Source: Actinomycetota bacterium
GTDB lineage: Bacteria > Actinomycetota > Thermoleophilia > RBG-16-64-13
Reading direction: 5' to 3'
NCBI GenBank assembly: GCA_012729575.1
Contig: JAAYCW010000027.1
Span: 1-32,957, forward strand
Length of the DNA: 32,957 nt
Below are positions 1 to 7,321 of the stretch, in pieces. The notes below the pieces were generated by a model. It ran no database searches and was not told the DNA's origin. It saw only the letters and a list, made by a program, of their open reading frames with translations. A program made the position numbers and the translations under genes. Numbering within the stretch: the first letter of the stretch is position 1; each line of letters begins with the position of its first letter.

Positions 1-1
1 A

Positions 2-74
2 AGCCGACGCGGGGAATCGAACCCCGGACCTGCTCATTACGAGTGAGCCGCTCTGCCATCTGAGCTACGTCGGC
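2..74 (-). tRNA. tRNA-Thr (anticodon CGT)
   Basis: Read on the minus strand, the segment folds as a complete cloverleaf. It has a 7-bp acceptor stem (GCCGACG with CGTCGGC), a D arm closed by GCTC/GAGC, a 5-bp anticodon stem GCTCA/TGAGC around the loop CTCGTAA, and a T arm CGGGG-TTCGATT-CCCCG. Loop positions 34-36 read CGT, which pairs with the Thr codon ACG. The 3' CCA is not encoded (the next bases are TT), so it would be added after transcription. Confidence 0.96.
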
Positions 75-117
75 CGGTAATCTGTGGCGCTCCGGCATGT
101 CGCGCCGCGGGCGACTT

Positions 118-146
118 AGTTTAGAAGTTCACGGCCAAGCTGACAA
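118..146 (-). promoter_or_regulatory. Probable promoter of tRNA-Thr
   Basis: On the minus strand a -35 box TTGTCA (5 of 6 to the sigma-70 consensus, 141-146) is separated by exactly 17 bp from a -10 box TAAACT (118-123). Transcription would begin near 111, leaving a leader of about 37 nt before the mature tRNA 5' end. No coding sequence is seen in the rest of 75-241. This gap also lies downstream of ricT, and I see no convincing terminator with a U tract in it. Confidence 0.6.
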
Positions 147-241
147 GTTCCCCGAGTGACAAGCGGCGGTTCACTTCCCCTGCGGCTCCGCTGCGACTTC
201 CCAAGACGCTCAGAGAATGGATGCCCTTCTACCGGCGACCG

Positions 242-1645
242 CTACTCTCCATCGCCGCTCGAGCCGCCGCCACCACCGGCTTTGCCGCCGTCCCGAGGGC
301 TTCTCTCGGAGCCACCGGTCGCCTCGCTGCCACTCCCTCCTCCGCCCGAACGACGCGGCTTCCGCCGGCGGCGGGATGGAGAGCTGGTCCCAGATGCACC
401 CGGCTGTTCGGCGCCTTCTTCGGCCCCCCTGGAGGACTTGTCCGAGTCTCGGCGGTCCTCAGCACGTGGCGTCTGGCGCCTTCTTCGGTCGGGACTGCGC
501 TGCCCCTGCTTCCCTTTCGACCTGGCCGTCGCACCACTACGGCCGTCTTCTCCGGCACCGCTGCCGGTCTGCCCTGCCGTGGCCTTCGCTTCGTCGGCGG
601 ATTCACCCGGCTCCCGGCTCTTGGTACGCCGCCGACCTCGCCCTCGACGACCCCGACGGCGGGAAGTCTCGGCCACCACAACCTCGACCGGTTCCCCGTC
701 TTCCCCCAGGACAACATCGGCCTCGACCACGGGCATGTCCTCGCCGCCATCGTCGGCCTTCGCCAGTGCTCGCAGCCCGGGAAGATCATCCAACATGGGG
801 ATGTAGGGCGGCTCCTGCACCTCAGGAATCACGAGGAGCCCGCCACCCTCTTGCTCCTCACAAGTACTTAGCTTGACCTCGTTGTACGATCCATCCTCCA
901 TCCGGACCATTATCGCGTCCTTGGTCACGCTGTAGCCCGCCACCACGCCTTCTCCCTCGGGGCACGATACGGGCGTGCCTTTGGGTGGCGCCTCCTTGCG
1001 AAAGCGCACGTACTGGTCCTGTTCATATTTCAAACAGCACATCAGCCGGCCGCACAGCCCGGATATCTTCATGGGATTGAGCGGGAGACTTTGTTCCTTG
1101 GCCATACGGATAGACACAGGTTCGTCGTCTCCCGCGAACAACGTGCAGCACAGGCTCCGGCCGCACGGGCCAAGCCCGCCGACCATGCGCGCCTCCTCAC
1201 GCGCCCCCACCTGGCGGAGTTCGATACGCATCTTGAGCGCCTTGGCCAGATCGGCCACAAGTTCGCGGAAGTCCACCCGCTCTTCGGCATAGAAGTTAAA
1301 GGTGATTTTCTCGCCCCCGAAGCCAATGTCCGCACCGACCAACTTCATATCGAGACCGTGAGCCGCGATCAACTCCCGACAGGTGTTCAGAGCCTCTCTG
1401 CGCAGGTCATCGCTTGCCGCCTGGCTTTCCAGATCCTTGCCTGTCGCTAGGCGAACCACCTTCTTCAGTGGTGCGGGCAGTTCGGAATCATCGATTACTC
1501 TGGGGGGTTCCACCACCTGGCCGATCTCCGGACCGCTGATGGTCTGGACGACCACACGGTCACCCCGGCTAAGCTCTAATCCGGCCGGATCGAAGTGATA
1601 GACCTTGACCCCGCTTCGAAAAACAACCCCTACAATCTCGGCCAC
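242..1645 (-). CDS. ricT: RicT/YaaT-like PSP1-domain protein with long basic C-terminal tail
   Basis: The first ~280 residues match the PSP1/RicT (YaaT) family. In Bacillus, RicT joins RicA and RicF in an iron-sulfur complex that works with RNase Y in mRNA processing. The family's Cys pairs are visible in GPCGRSLCC and SGLCGRLMCC, with the typical LNPMKISGLCG stretch between them. The last ~180 residues are low-complexity and rich in Arg, Gly, Ser and Glu (RRGRRGRGRRR and similar runs). This tail is not part of the core family and could bind RNA. The start is GTG with an upstream GGAGG about 10 nt away, and the gene overlaps holB by 16 bp, so the two are translationally coupled. It is the last gene of the topA-tmk-holB-ricT unit. 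No ricA or ricF is seen in the window. Confidence 0.88.
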   Translation of the reverse strand: MAEIVGVVFRSGVKVYHFDPAGLELSRGDRVVVQTISGPEIGQVVEPPRVIDDSELPAPLKKVVRLATGKDLESQAASDDLRREALNTCRELIAAHGLDMKLVGADIGFGGEKITFNFYAEERVDFRELVADLAKALKMRIELRQVGAREEARMVGGLGPCGRSLCCTLFAGDDEPVSIRMAKEQSLPLNPMKISGLCGRLMCCLKYEQDQYVRFRKEAPPKGTPVSCPEGEGVVAGYSVTKDAIMVRMEDGSYNEVKLSTCEEQEGGGLLVIPEVQEPPYIPMLDDLPGLRALAKADDGGEDMPVVEADVVLGEDGEPVEVVVAETSRRRGRRGRGRRRTKSREPGESADEAKATAGQTGSGAGEDGRSGATARSKGKQGQRSPDRRRRQTPRAEDRRDSDKSSRGAEEGAEQPGASGTSSPSRRRRKPRRSGGGGSGSEATGGSERSPRDGGKAGGGGGSSGDGE

Positions 1646-2766
1646 TGAGTCAGGGCCTCCTTAATGGAGCGAAACATATCTCCAATCGCACATCGGGCAT
1701 CCACATTATACCGAAGCCTCTCTTGTGCCTTGCGGGCCGCCGTTACAGCCTGGGTGTAACGCAGAGCGCCGCCCGGGAGTGCCAAAGCGCGCAGTTCCTC
1801 CAGACGGTCCTGGTTAAGTACGGCTCTGTCCGCTCCAACGCACACCAGAGCGAGATCGCGGTACCATCCGGCAAACACCCGAGTGACCGTCCGGAGACCC
1901 TGAGTCAGCTGCCGCCGTTGCTGTCGCTTGACGTTCTCGTCGTGGCGTTTGGTGAGCCAACTCCTCGTTCGAGCGTCCCCGGCCCACTCCAATCGTCGTG
2001 CGAGCTCTTGCTCAAGATCTTGGGCGCGCTCCTTCGACCTCCCCTCGACGGAAGCCATGATCTCGTCGAGAGCCACCTGCGTATCCATGAGCCCGGCCGA
2101 CGGGATATCCCGAGCCAGATCGAGCAGCTGCTCACGTTGCCGACGCGCGCTTTCCGAGGTGGCAAGCTCACGAGCGTAGGCCAAGTCGCCGCCGGCCACG
2201 TGGGCCAAGACCAGAGCGTCCGCCTCCGGGAGTCCACACCGGTCGGACAAGTCGGCCGCTACGACCGCCACCGGAACCGCTGAGAACATCACCGGCTGGC
2301 AGCGGGACACTATGGTGGGGAGCAGACGCTCGGGGTGATCGGTCACCAGGACGAAATGTACGTGCCCGGGAGGGTCCTCCAACGTCTTGAGGAAAGCATT
2401 GGCCGCCTCCGCATTGAAGCTATCCGCCTCCAAGAATACGTACACCTTCGCCCGAGCTTCGTACGGCCGGTAGACGGCGTGCGTGTTGATCTCGGTGATC
2501 TGTTCCTTGCGGATGAAGCTGCCCTCTGGAGCGATCACGTCCACATCGGGATGCAGCCCCTCGAGAACCCGCCTGCAGGTGTTGCAGACACCGCAGCCTC
2601 CATCCGCACAGGTCAGGCCCGCAGCGAAGGCGCTAGCGGCTTGGCCTTTTCCTACCCCGGACGGGCCCGAGAAGAGATAGGCGTGAGAGGCGCCCTGCTC
2701 CAATGACCGGGTGAGAAGAGACACGGCCAACTGCTGGCCCACGATATCCGCGAACAGACTACTCAA
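1630..2766 (-). CDS. holB: DNA polymerase III delta' subunit (clamp-loader AAA+ protein)
   Basis: This is the delta' subunit of the clamp loader, which opens and loads the beta sliding clamp. Visible features are a P-loop GPSGVGKG near residue 37, a zinc-module pattern of Cys pairs (CADGGCGVCNTC), the clamp-loader segment NAFLKTLEDPP, and the SRC motif (SRCQPV). The ORF track starts two codons earlier at GTG, but that GTG lies inside the ribosome binding site AGGAGG. The TTG at 2766 sits 5 nt after this site and is the better start, giving 378 aa. The C-terminal third is Arg-rich and diverged, as is usual for HolB. The gene lies 98 bp after tmk and overlaps ricT. Confidence 0.92.
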   Translation of the reverse strand: MSSLFADIVGQQLAVSLLTRSLEQGASHAYLFSGPSGVGKGQAASAFAAGLTCADGGCGVCNTCRRVLEGLHPDVDVIAPEGSFIRKEQITEINTHAVYRPYEARAKVYVFLEADSFNAEAANAFLKTLEDPPGHVHFVLVTDHPERLLPTIVSRCQPVMFSAVPVAVVAADLSDRCGLPEADALVLAHVAGGDLAYARELATSESARRQREQLLDLARDIPSAGLMDTQVALDEIMASVEGRSKERAQDLEQELARRLEWAGDARTRSWLTKRHDENVKRQQRRQLTQGLRTVTRVFAGWYRDLALVCVGADRAVLNQDRLEELRALALPGGALRYTQAVTAARKAQERLRYNVDARCAIGDMFRSIKEALTQWPRL

Positions 2767-2864
2767 CTGCACCTCCTGCGCCGCGCGGGCACCTCGCTCT
2801 GAAAAGCGTCCCGGTTCAGGTCGCCGGTCCGACGGCTGGCCGTGCTCCCCCGGCCGCGCCGTCT

Positions 2865-3581
2865 TCAGTGGCTGAAAAGCTCCAACTCCTCCTCGATGAC
2901 CGTCCGGACGCGCTTCTGCACCTCGGCTTCCGTCCCCTGCGCGTCCACCCTACGGATGCGATGCGGGTGCAGGGTAAGGAGCTGCCGATAGCCCTCGGCC
3001 ACCCGCCGGTGAAAGCCCTCGTCTTCAGCTTCCAGGCGGTCCGGCACTGCCGCCAACCTACCGGAGCGAAGTTCATCGTCAAGGTCCAGCAGGATCGTCA
3101 GATCGGGGAAGAGGCACTCGGTCGCCCAGGCGTTGAGCGTGATGATGTCGTCATTGCCAAGACCTCTCCCGTAGCCCTGATAGGCAAGAGAGGAATCGAG
3201 ATAGCGGTCGCACAAGACCACTTGCCCGTCCTCGAGGGCCGGGCGGATCACCTCTTGCGCCAGATGGGCGCGGGCCGCCGCATAGAGCAGAGCTTCGGCC
3301 CGCACCGACATACCGTGATGGCGCGGATCGAGCAGCAGGTCTCGTATGGCCTCGCCCAGCGCGGTCCCACCCGGTTCGCGCGTCACCAGCACCACATAGC
3401 CCCGCTCCTGCAAACCAGCGGCCAACAATTCCATCTGAGTGGACTTGCCACATCCGTCCAGGCCCTCAAAGGTGATGAGTAGGCCCTTGTAGCCACTCCC
3501 CAGTCCGGCCAGCACAGAATCATCGAGAGAGGCGTCCTCGGGGGGTTCGAGCGGCATTGGGCGGGTACTTCGATCGATCAA
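2865..3581 (-). CDS. tmk: Thymidylate kinase
   Basis: The enzyme phosphorylates dTMP to dTDP for DNA synthesis. The P-loop FEGLDGCGKSTQ lies near residue 38. The DR(Y/H) motif is present as LCDRYLDSSLAYQGYGRG, and the lid region and the adjacent LFPDLTILLDLD strand follow. The catalytic core starts about 35 residues in, so there is an N-terminal extension (to about DDSVLAGLGSG) not found in most Tmk proteins. The TTG start at 3581 is supported by a strong GAGGAGG 7 nt upstream, directly after the topA stop, so the extension is probably real. The length of 238 aa is slightly above the usual ~210. Confidence 0.93.
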   Translation of the reverse strand: MIDRSTRPMPLEPPEDASLDDSVLAGLGSGYKGLLITFEGLDGCGKSTQMELLAAGLQERGYVVLVTREPGGTALGEAIRDLLLDPRHHGMSVRAEALLYAAARAHLAQEVIRPALEDGQVVLCDRYLDSSLAYQGYGRGLGNDDIITLNAWATECLFPDLTILLDLDDELRSGRLAAVPDRLEAEDEGFHRRVAEGYRQLLTLHPHRIRRVDAQGTEAEVQKRVRTVIEEELELFSH

Positions 3582-3599
3582 CCTACGGCCTCCTCACCC

Positions 3600-5870
3600 T
3601 TACGCCTTGTCGCCCACCGACGCCGGCGAAGCCGGGGTATCCTCCGAAGGCGCGGCCGCCTTCCGGGTGGCCGCCGTCTTCTTTGTTGTCCCAGCCTTCT
3701 TGGGTGCCCCAGGCTTCTTCGTCGCCGCAACTTTCTTCGTCGTCCCGGACTTCGTGGAGGTCCCGGTCTTCTTCGCGGCCGCCTTGGTACCGGGCTTCCC
3801 GGCCGCCGTATCCTTGCTCTGCGCCGCGCGGGCCTCTCTTTTCTCCCGATACTCCGCCTTCGTGGGGCAGTACGGATCGAGGCAGAGGATCCACGGCCTT
3901 CGCCCACCCAGGATCTTTATCTTCGGGCTGCCGCAATGCGGGCACAGTTCGTCCAACGCGATGATGTCACCCCGTTGGGGCAAAGGATAGGTCTGGTCGC
4001 ACTCCGGGTAGCCCTCACAGCCAACGAAGCGTTTCTTGGTCGCCTTCGATCGGATGATCCGCAGCTTGTTCTCGCCGCACTTAGGGCAAACCCCCAACAC
4101 GCGGTCTTCGGTGATGCCCTCATAAATCTTTGCCGCCATCTGCTGGCGATTCTCTTCCAGGGAACCATAGGCTTGGCGCAAGAGTTCCCGGGAGTGAGAG
4201 ACTACCTCCTCTTTGGTCCGCTCCCGAACCGAGATGAGGTCCATGTCGCGTTCCAGTTGAGCCGTCATCTCCGGCGAGGCGATGCGGGGCGCGAATTCCT
4301 GCAGAGCCTCCGCCATTTTGACACCCATCTCTGTCGGCTCCACCGGGTTGCCGTGAACGTAGCCCCGATCGTACAAGTTCTGGATGATCGCGTGCCGTGT
4401 CGCCTTGGTGCCCAGATTGTGTTTCTCCATAAGCTCGATGAGCGTCCCCTGTCCGTAGCGTGACGGCGGCTGCGTTTCCTTGGCATCCAACTGCTTGTCG
4501 ACGAGCTCGACCAAATCGTCCTTCGCGAGAAGGGGCAGTTCCAAGTCTTTCTGGCGGTTGTAGGGGTAGTAATCGAACCAGCCCGCGTGCACCACCCGGT
4601 TACCTCGGGCAACGAACGGTTCGCCGCTCACCGCTACGTCGACACGGTTCGACTCCATCTCCGCATCGTCCGCCAATGTAGCCATGAACCGTCGAGCCAC
4701 CAGCTCGTAGATCCGCCAGTTTCGGTCGTCCAGATCGTTGCGCCGCGGACTGTCCGTGGGATAGATCGGCGGGTGGTCGGTGGACCGCTTATCTCCTCTG
4801 CTGGGACGGAGTGCGCTCTGCGCGAGCAACTGGGCGACCTCTCGCCCGAACTCGCCTTTCGAAAGGACTCCTAATGCCTCGCGTAGGTCCAGCGAAGACG
4901 GGTAGACCGTGTTGTCTGTGCGCGGGTAGCTTATATGGCCGGCCATATAGAGATCTTCAGCGATACGCATGGCCGCAGCCGCGCCGAACCCCAGTGACGT
5001 CGCCGCGCTCGTGAAACTCGTGGTGTTGAAGGGGGCGGGCCGCCGCACCTTCCGGGAGGTGTGCTTCACAGCCGTGACCTTGCCTGGTGTCTCCAGCTTC
5101 TCGAAGACCGCTTTCGCCCGCTCTTCGTCGGAGAAGCGCTCCTCCTTGTGGACGGCGCTGAACTTCTGTCCTTGTGAATCCAACTCCACCCTGACCGCCC
5201 AGAACGGTTCGGGGACGAAAGCCCTCCGCTCCTTTTCCCGCTCCACCACAAGTGCCAATGTGGGAGTCTGGACCCGCCCCACGCTGAGGAACTGGCTGCC
5301 CAAGCGTGACGTGGCCAGTGAAACGAACCGGGTCAGGGTGGCTCCCCAGATCAAATCGATATCCTGACGAGCCTCACCGGCCCAGGCCAGCGGCTCTGAT
5401 AGATGATCCAGATGCTCGAAGGCCCGAGTGATCTCGTTGGCCGTCAACGCCGAGAACCGCGCTCGGCGGACGGTCCGGACCAACTTGGGGTTCTCTTCCA
5501 GGGCCAAGTTCAGGGCCTCCAACCCAATCAACTCGCCCTCCCGGTCGAAGTCGGTGGCGATGATGAGCCCGGTGGCATCGGCAGCCAGCTTCTTCACCGT
5601 CCGCACCACCACCTTAGCGGTCTCCGTCTTGATCAGCGGTGCGTCGATGAGCGACTTTGGCTCCACCTTTCGCCACTCCGAGTATTCGGGGGGGAAGTCC
5701 ACCTGCACGATGTGGCCTTTGAGCCCTACCGTTGCCGTCGGCTCTCCCTCGGCATCATCGAACAGGTAGTAGGGGACCCTGAAATGCGACTCCTCTTTGA
5801 CGGCCCCTTTGGCCAGGATGCCGGCGATCTTCTTTGCCACGTCGTTCTTCTCGGTGATTATGAGTCGCAA
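3600..5870 (-). CDS. topA: DNA topoisomerase I, archaeal-type, with two zinc fingers and Lys-rich tail
   Basis: This type IA topoisomerase relaxes negative supercoils. The N-terminal Toprim domain starts RLIITEKNDVAKKIA and carries the acidic motif TDFDREGELIG near residue 105. The active-site Tyr is in GHISYPRTDNT, and the family signature SVGRVQTPTLALVVEREKE is present. These sequences resemble the archaeal TopA family rather than the classical bacterial TopA, which begins with a VESPAKAKT-type motif. Two C4 zinc fingers follow (CPKCG...CEGYPEC and CPHCG...CLDPYC). The last ~75 residues are a repetitive Lys/Ala/Thr tail (TKK- and KKAGTTKK-like), comparable in style to the basic tails of actinobacterial TopA. 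The TTG start at 5870 has a GAGGAG 8 nt upstream. It leads the topA-tmk-holB-ricT unit. Confidence 0.93.
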   Translation of the reverse strand: MRLIITEKNDVAKKIAGILAKGAVKEESHFRVPYYLFDDAEGEPTATVGLKGHIVQVDFPPEYSEWRKVEPKSLIDAPLIKTETAKVVVRTVKKLAADATGLIIATDFDREGELIGLEALNLALEENPKLVRTVRRARFSALTANEITRAFEHLDHLSEPLAWAGEARQDIDLIWGATLTRFVSLATSRLGSQFLSVGRVQTPTLALVVEREKERRAFVPEPFWAVRVELDSQGQKFSAVHKEERFSDEERAKAVFEKLETPGKVTAVKHTSRKVRRPAPFNTTSFTSAATSLGFGAAAAMRIAEDLYMAGHISYPRTDNTVYPSSLDLREALGVLSKGEFGREVAQLLAQSALRPSRGDKRSTDHPPIYPTDSPRRNDLDDRNWRIYELVARRFMATLADDAEMESNRVDVAVSGEPFVARGNRVVHAGWFDYYPYNRQKDLELPLLAKDDLVELVDKQLDAKETQPPSRYGQGTLIELMEKHNLGTKATRHAIIQNLYDRGYVHGNPVEPTEMGVKMAEALQEFAPRIASPEMTAQLERDMDLISVRERTKEEVVSHSRELLRQAYGSLEENRQQMAAKIYEGITEDRVLGVCPKCGENKLRIIRSKATKKRFVGCEGYPECDQTYPLPQRGDIIALDELCPHCGSPKIKILGGRRPWILCLDPYCPTKAEYREKREARAAQSKDTAAGKPGTKAAAKKTGTSTKSGTTKKVAATKKPGAPKKAGTTKKTAATRKAAAPSEDTPASPASVGDKA

Positions 5871-5956
5871 GAGACAGACTCCTCGTAAGCGTTGATTGCA
5901 CTGGCCTCAGAGGCGAAGATAACACGCCGGAGGTACCGGCGACCGAGGCCGGGAGC

Positions 5957-6322
5957 TCAGTTGGCTGAGAGAGCGTCCTCTACCTGGGGAAAGATGGAGA
6001 ACACTCCGTCAAAACCGGTGATGTGGAAGATCTTCAGAAGGAAGGGGTCATCCACGACGAGCCTGAAGACGCTGCCGCTGGCCTCCGTCTCCTGCAAAGT
6101 GCCGACCAGTACGCCAAGAGCTGTGGAGTCGATGAAGTCAACCTCGGACAGATCGAGGATCAGCCGGCCACCGCCGGCCGAGCCCTCGTCCAGAGCTTCC
6201 TTGAGACGGGGCGCGGTGTAAACGTCGAGGTCGCCCTTGACGTGGACGATGACCGCGCCGTCTCCCACGTCTGTACTAATGGACACGCTCAAACGCTTCC
6301 CCTCGTCTCCCGGGACGGGCAA
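5957..6322 (-). CDS. STAS-domain anti-sigma factor antagonist (SpoIIAA/RsbV-like)
   Basis: A single STAS domain fills the protein. The phosphorylation loop is visible as DLSEVDFIDSTALGVLVG, where the Ser after Asp is the residue normally phosphorylated by a partner anti-sigma kinase. Such proteins free a sigma factor by binding its anti-sigma factor. No anti-sigma kinase, sigma factor or phosphatase gene is nearby, so the partner must be encoded elsewhere. The start is uncertain. The track uses TTG at 6322, while a second TTG at codon 11 follows a GAGGGGAAGCG stretch that could be its ribosome binding site. The gene lies 86 bp upstream of topA and could be co-transcribed with it. Confidence 0.85.
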   Translation of the reverse strand: MPVPGDEGKRLSVSISTDVGDGAVIVHVKGDLDVYTAPRLKEALDEGSAGGGRLILDLSEVDFIDSTALGVLVGTLQETEASGSVFRLVVDDPFLLKIFHITGFDGVFSIFPQVEDALSAN

Positions 6323-6357
6323 GACGCGGCCCGGGGTTGGTCACCGTCAATGGTTCC

Positions 6358-6363
6358 AGTATA
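6358..6363 (-). promoter_or_regulatory. Possible -10 box upstream of the STAS gene
   Basis: TATACT on the minus strand matches 5 of 6 positions of the -10 consensus and lies about 36 nt before the TTG start at 6322. No good -35 element is seen 16-18 bp upstream, so the assignment rests on the -10 box alone. Confidence 0.35.
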
Positions 6364-6395
6364 TACGTGAAGAACAGGATTTTCTTCCGAAACTG

Positions 6396-7100
6396 CTATT
6401 CAGTGTCGGTCGTCGTGGTAGCCGCGGACGTCGTCGTAGTGGTCGCATCTGTGGCCGTAGTGGTCGTGCTGATAGTGGTGGTAGTGGTCGCCGTCAGCAC
6501 CTCCAACTGCTCCCTAACTACCTCCGCCATATCCCCGTCCGGGTCCAACTCCAGGTATTTCTGCCAGGCCAATACGGCTGCAGACTTATCCCCCAAGCTT
6601 TGCTGGGCGATCCCAAGCTTGAGGAAGACCTCTGGATTCGCCGGATCGACCGAGGCCGCTTTGTTTAAAACCGCGATCGCCGCTTGGTTGTTGTTGAACT
6701 CCTGGCTCATATAGAGATTGGCCAGCCGCAAGTAGACGTCCTTGAGGGTAGGGTCCACATCAATGGCATTCTCCATAAAGGCTGCGGCGCGGACCAGATG
6801 CTCGGTGCCCTCGCCCTCGCCCGCTCGGTACAGGTCCTCATAGAGAGTGGCGATTGCCAGCATGGTAGTGGTGTCTTCAGGATTCGCCTGCAACACCTGC
6901 AGGTAGCCGTCCAACTTCTCCTGATTGCTTAGGGGCTGAGTGGTATCGGTATCACCGCCACCCCTGAAAAGAGCAGACAGGTCGAACCCCGCCCCCCCAT
7001 AGCCGACTCCCATGAACAGGAAGCTCAGCCCGAAGACGATGGCCAGCCCCAAGGCCACCCACTTGGCCCATCTTCTGATTCGCTTGCGATCGAGCAGCAA
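6396..7100 (-). CDS. Membrane-anchored TPR protein with Thr-rich C-terminal tail
   Basis: After a basic start (LLDRKRIRRWAKW) comes one hydrophobic segment (about residues 15-35, ALGLAIVFGLSFLFMGVGYG), which is either a signal anchor or an uncleaved signal peptide. A central region of about 130 residues holds tetratricopeptide repeats with typical spacing, such as NPEDTTTMLAIATLYEDLYR, DVYLRLANLYMSQ and NPEVFLKLGIAQQSLGDKSA. The last ~35 residues are almost only Thr, Ala and Ser. TPR proteins of this kind scaffold other proteins, and no specific partner can be named. The TTG start is supported by GAGGAG 6 nt upstream. The gene is separated from the upstream amidohydrolase by 221 bp and from STAS by 73 bp. 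Confidence 0.8.
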   Translation of the reverse strand: MLLDRKRIRRWAKWVALGLAIVFGLSFLFMGVGYGGAGFDLSALFRGGGDTDTTQPLSNQEKLDGYLQVLQANPEDTTTMLAIATLYEDLYRAGEGEGTEHLVRAAAFMENAIDVDPTLKDVYLRLANLYMSQEFNNNQAAIAVLNKAASVDPANPEVFLKLGIAQQSLGDKSAAVLAWQKYLELDPDGDMAEVVREQLEVLTATTTTTISTTTTATDATTTTTSAATTTTDTE

Positions 7101-7138
7101 AACCGACTCCTCACATTGACTCTCGGCGTTGGTCCCCA

Positions 7139-7172
7139 GCCCTTTCGGGCGGTCTGCGGACCCCGCCGCAGA
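7139..7172 (-). other. Two adjacent hairpins in the 221-bp gap between amidohydrolase and TPR genes
   Basis: The gap 7101-7321 holds no convincing gene. It has a perfect 7-bp inverted repeat TCTGCGG/CCGCAGA with a 6-nt loop (7153-7172). Next to it is GCCC-GAAA-GGGC on the minus strand (7139-7150), a stem closed by a GNRA-type tetraloop. Neither is followed by a T tract. They could end the nuo-amidohydrolase transcript or form a leader structure for the TPR gene. A CATAAT -10-like box lies just upstream. Confidence 0.35.
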
Positions 7173-7321
7173 TTGTGTGACAGATTATGCCGCATTCACC
7201 GTCCGGCGGCCACCATCCTCCAACTCCGCGGACTCTGCTACCGGCCGCGGCCTGCTCCACGCTGCCCGACCCGGGTCCCATGATGCCGCGCAACCGCCCG
7301 TGCCCGGACCTCAAGGCCTCC

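Noticed and set aside
156-876. Overlapping ORFs of ~216-219 aa on the plus strand
   Set aside because: They arise from the biased low-complexity tail of ricT. They lack domains and ribosome binding sites.
7111-7314. 67-aa minus-strand ORF in the gap after the amidohydrolase
   Set aside because: There is no family match or clear ribosome binding site, and it overlaps inverted repeats. It is more likely non-coding.
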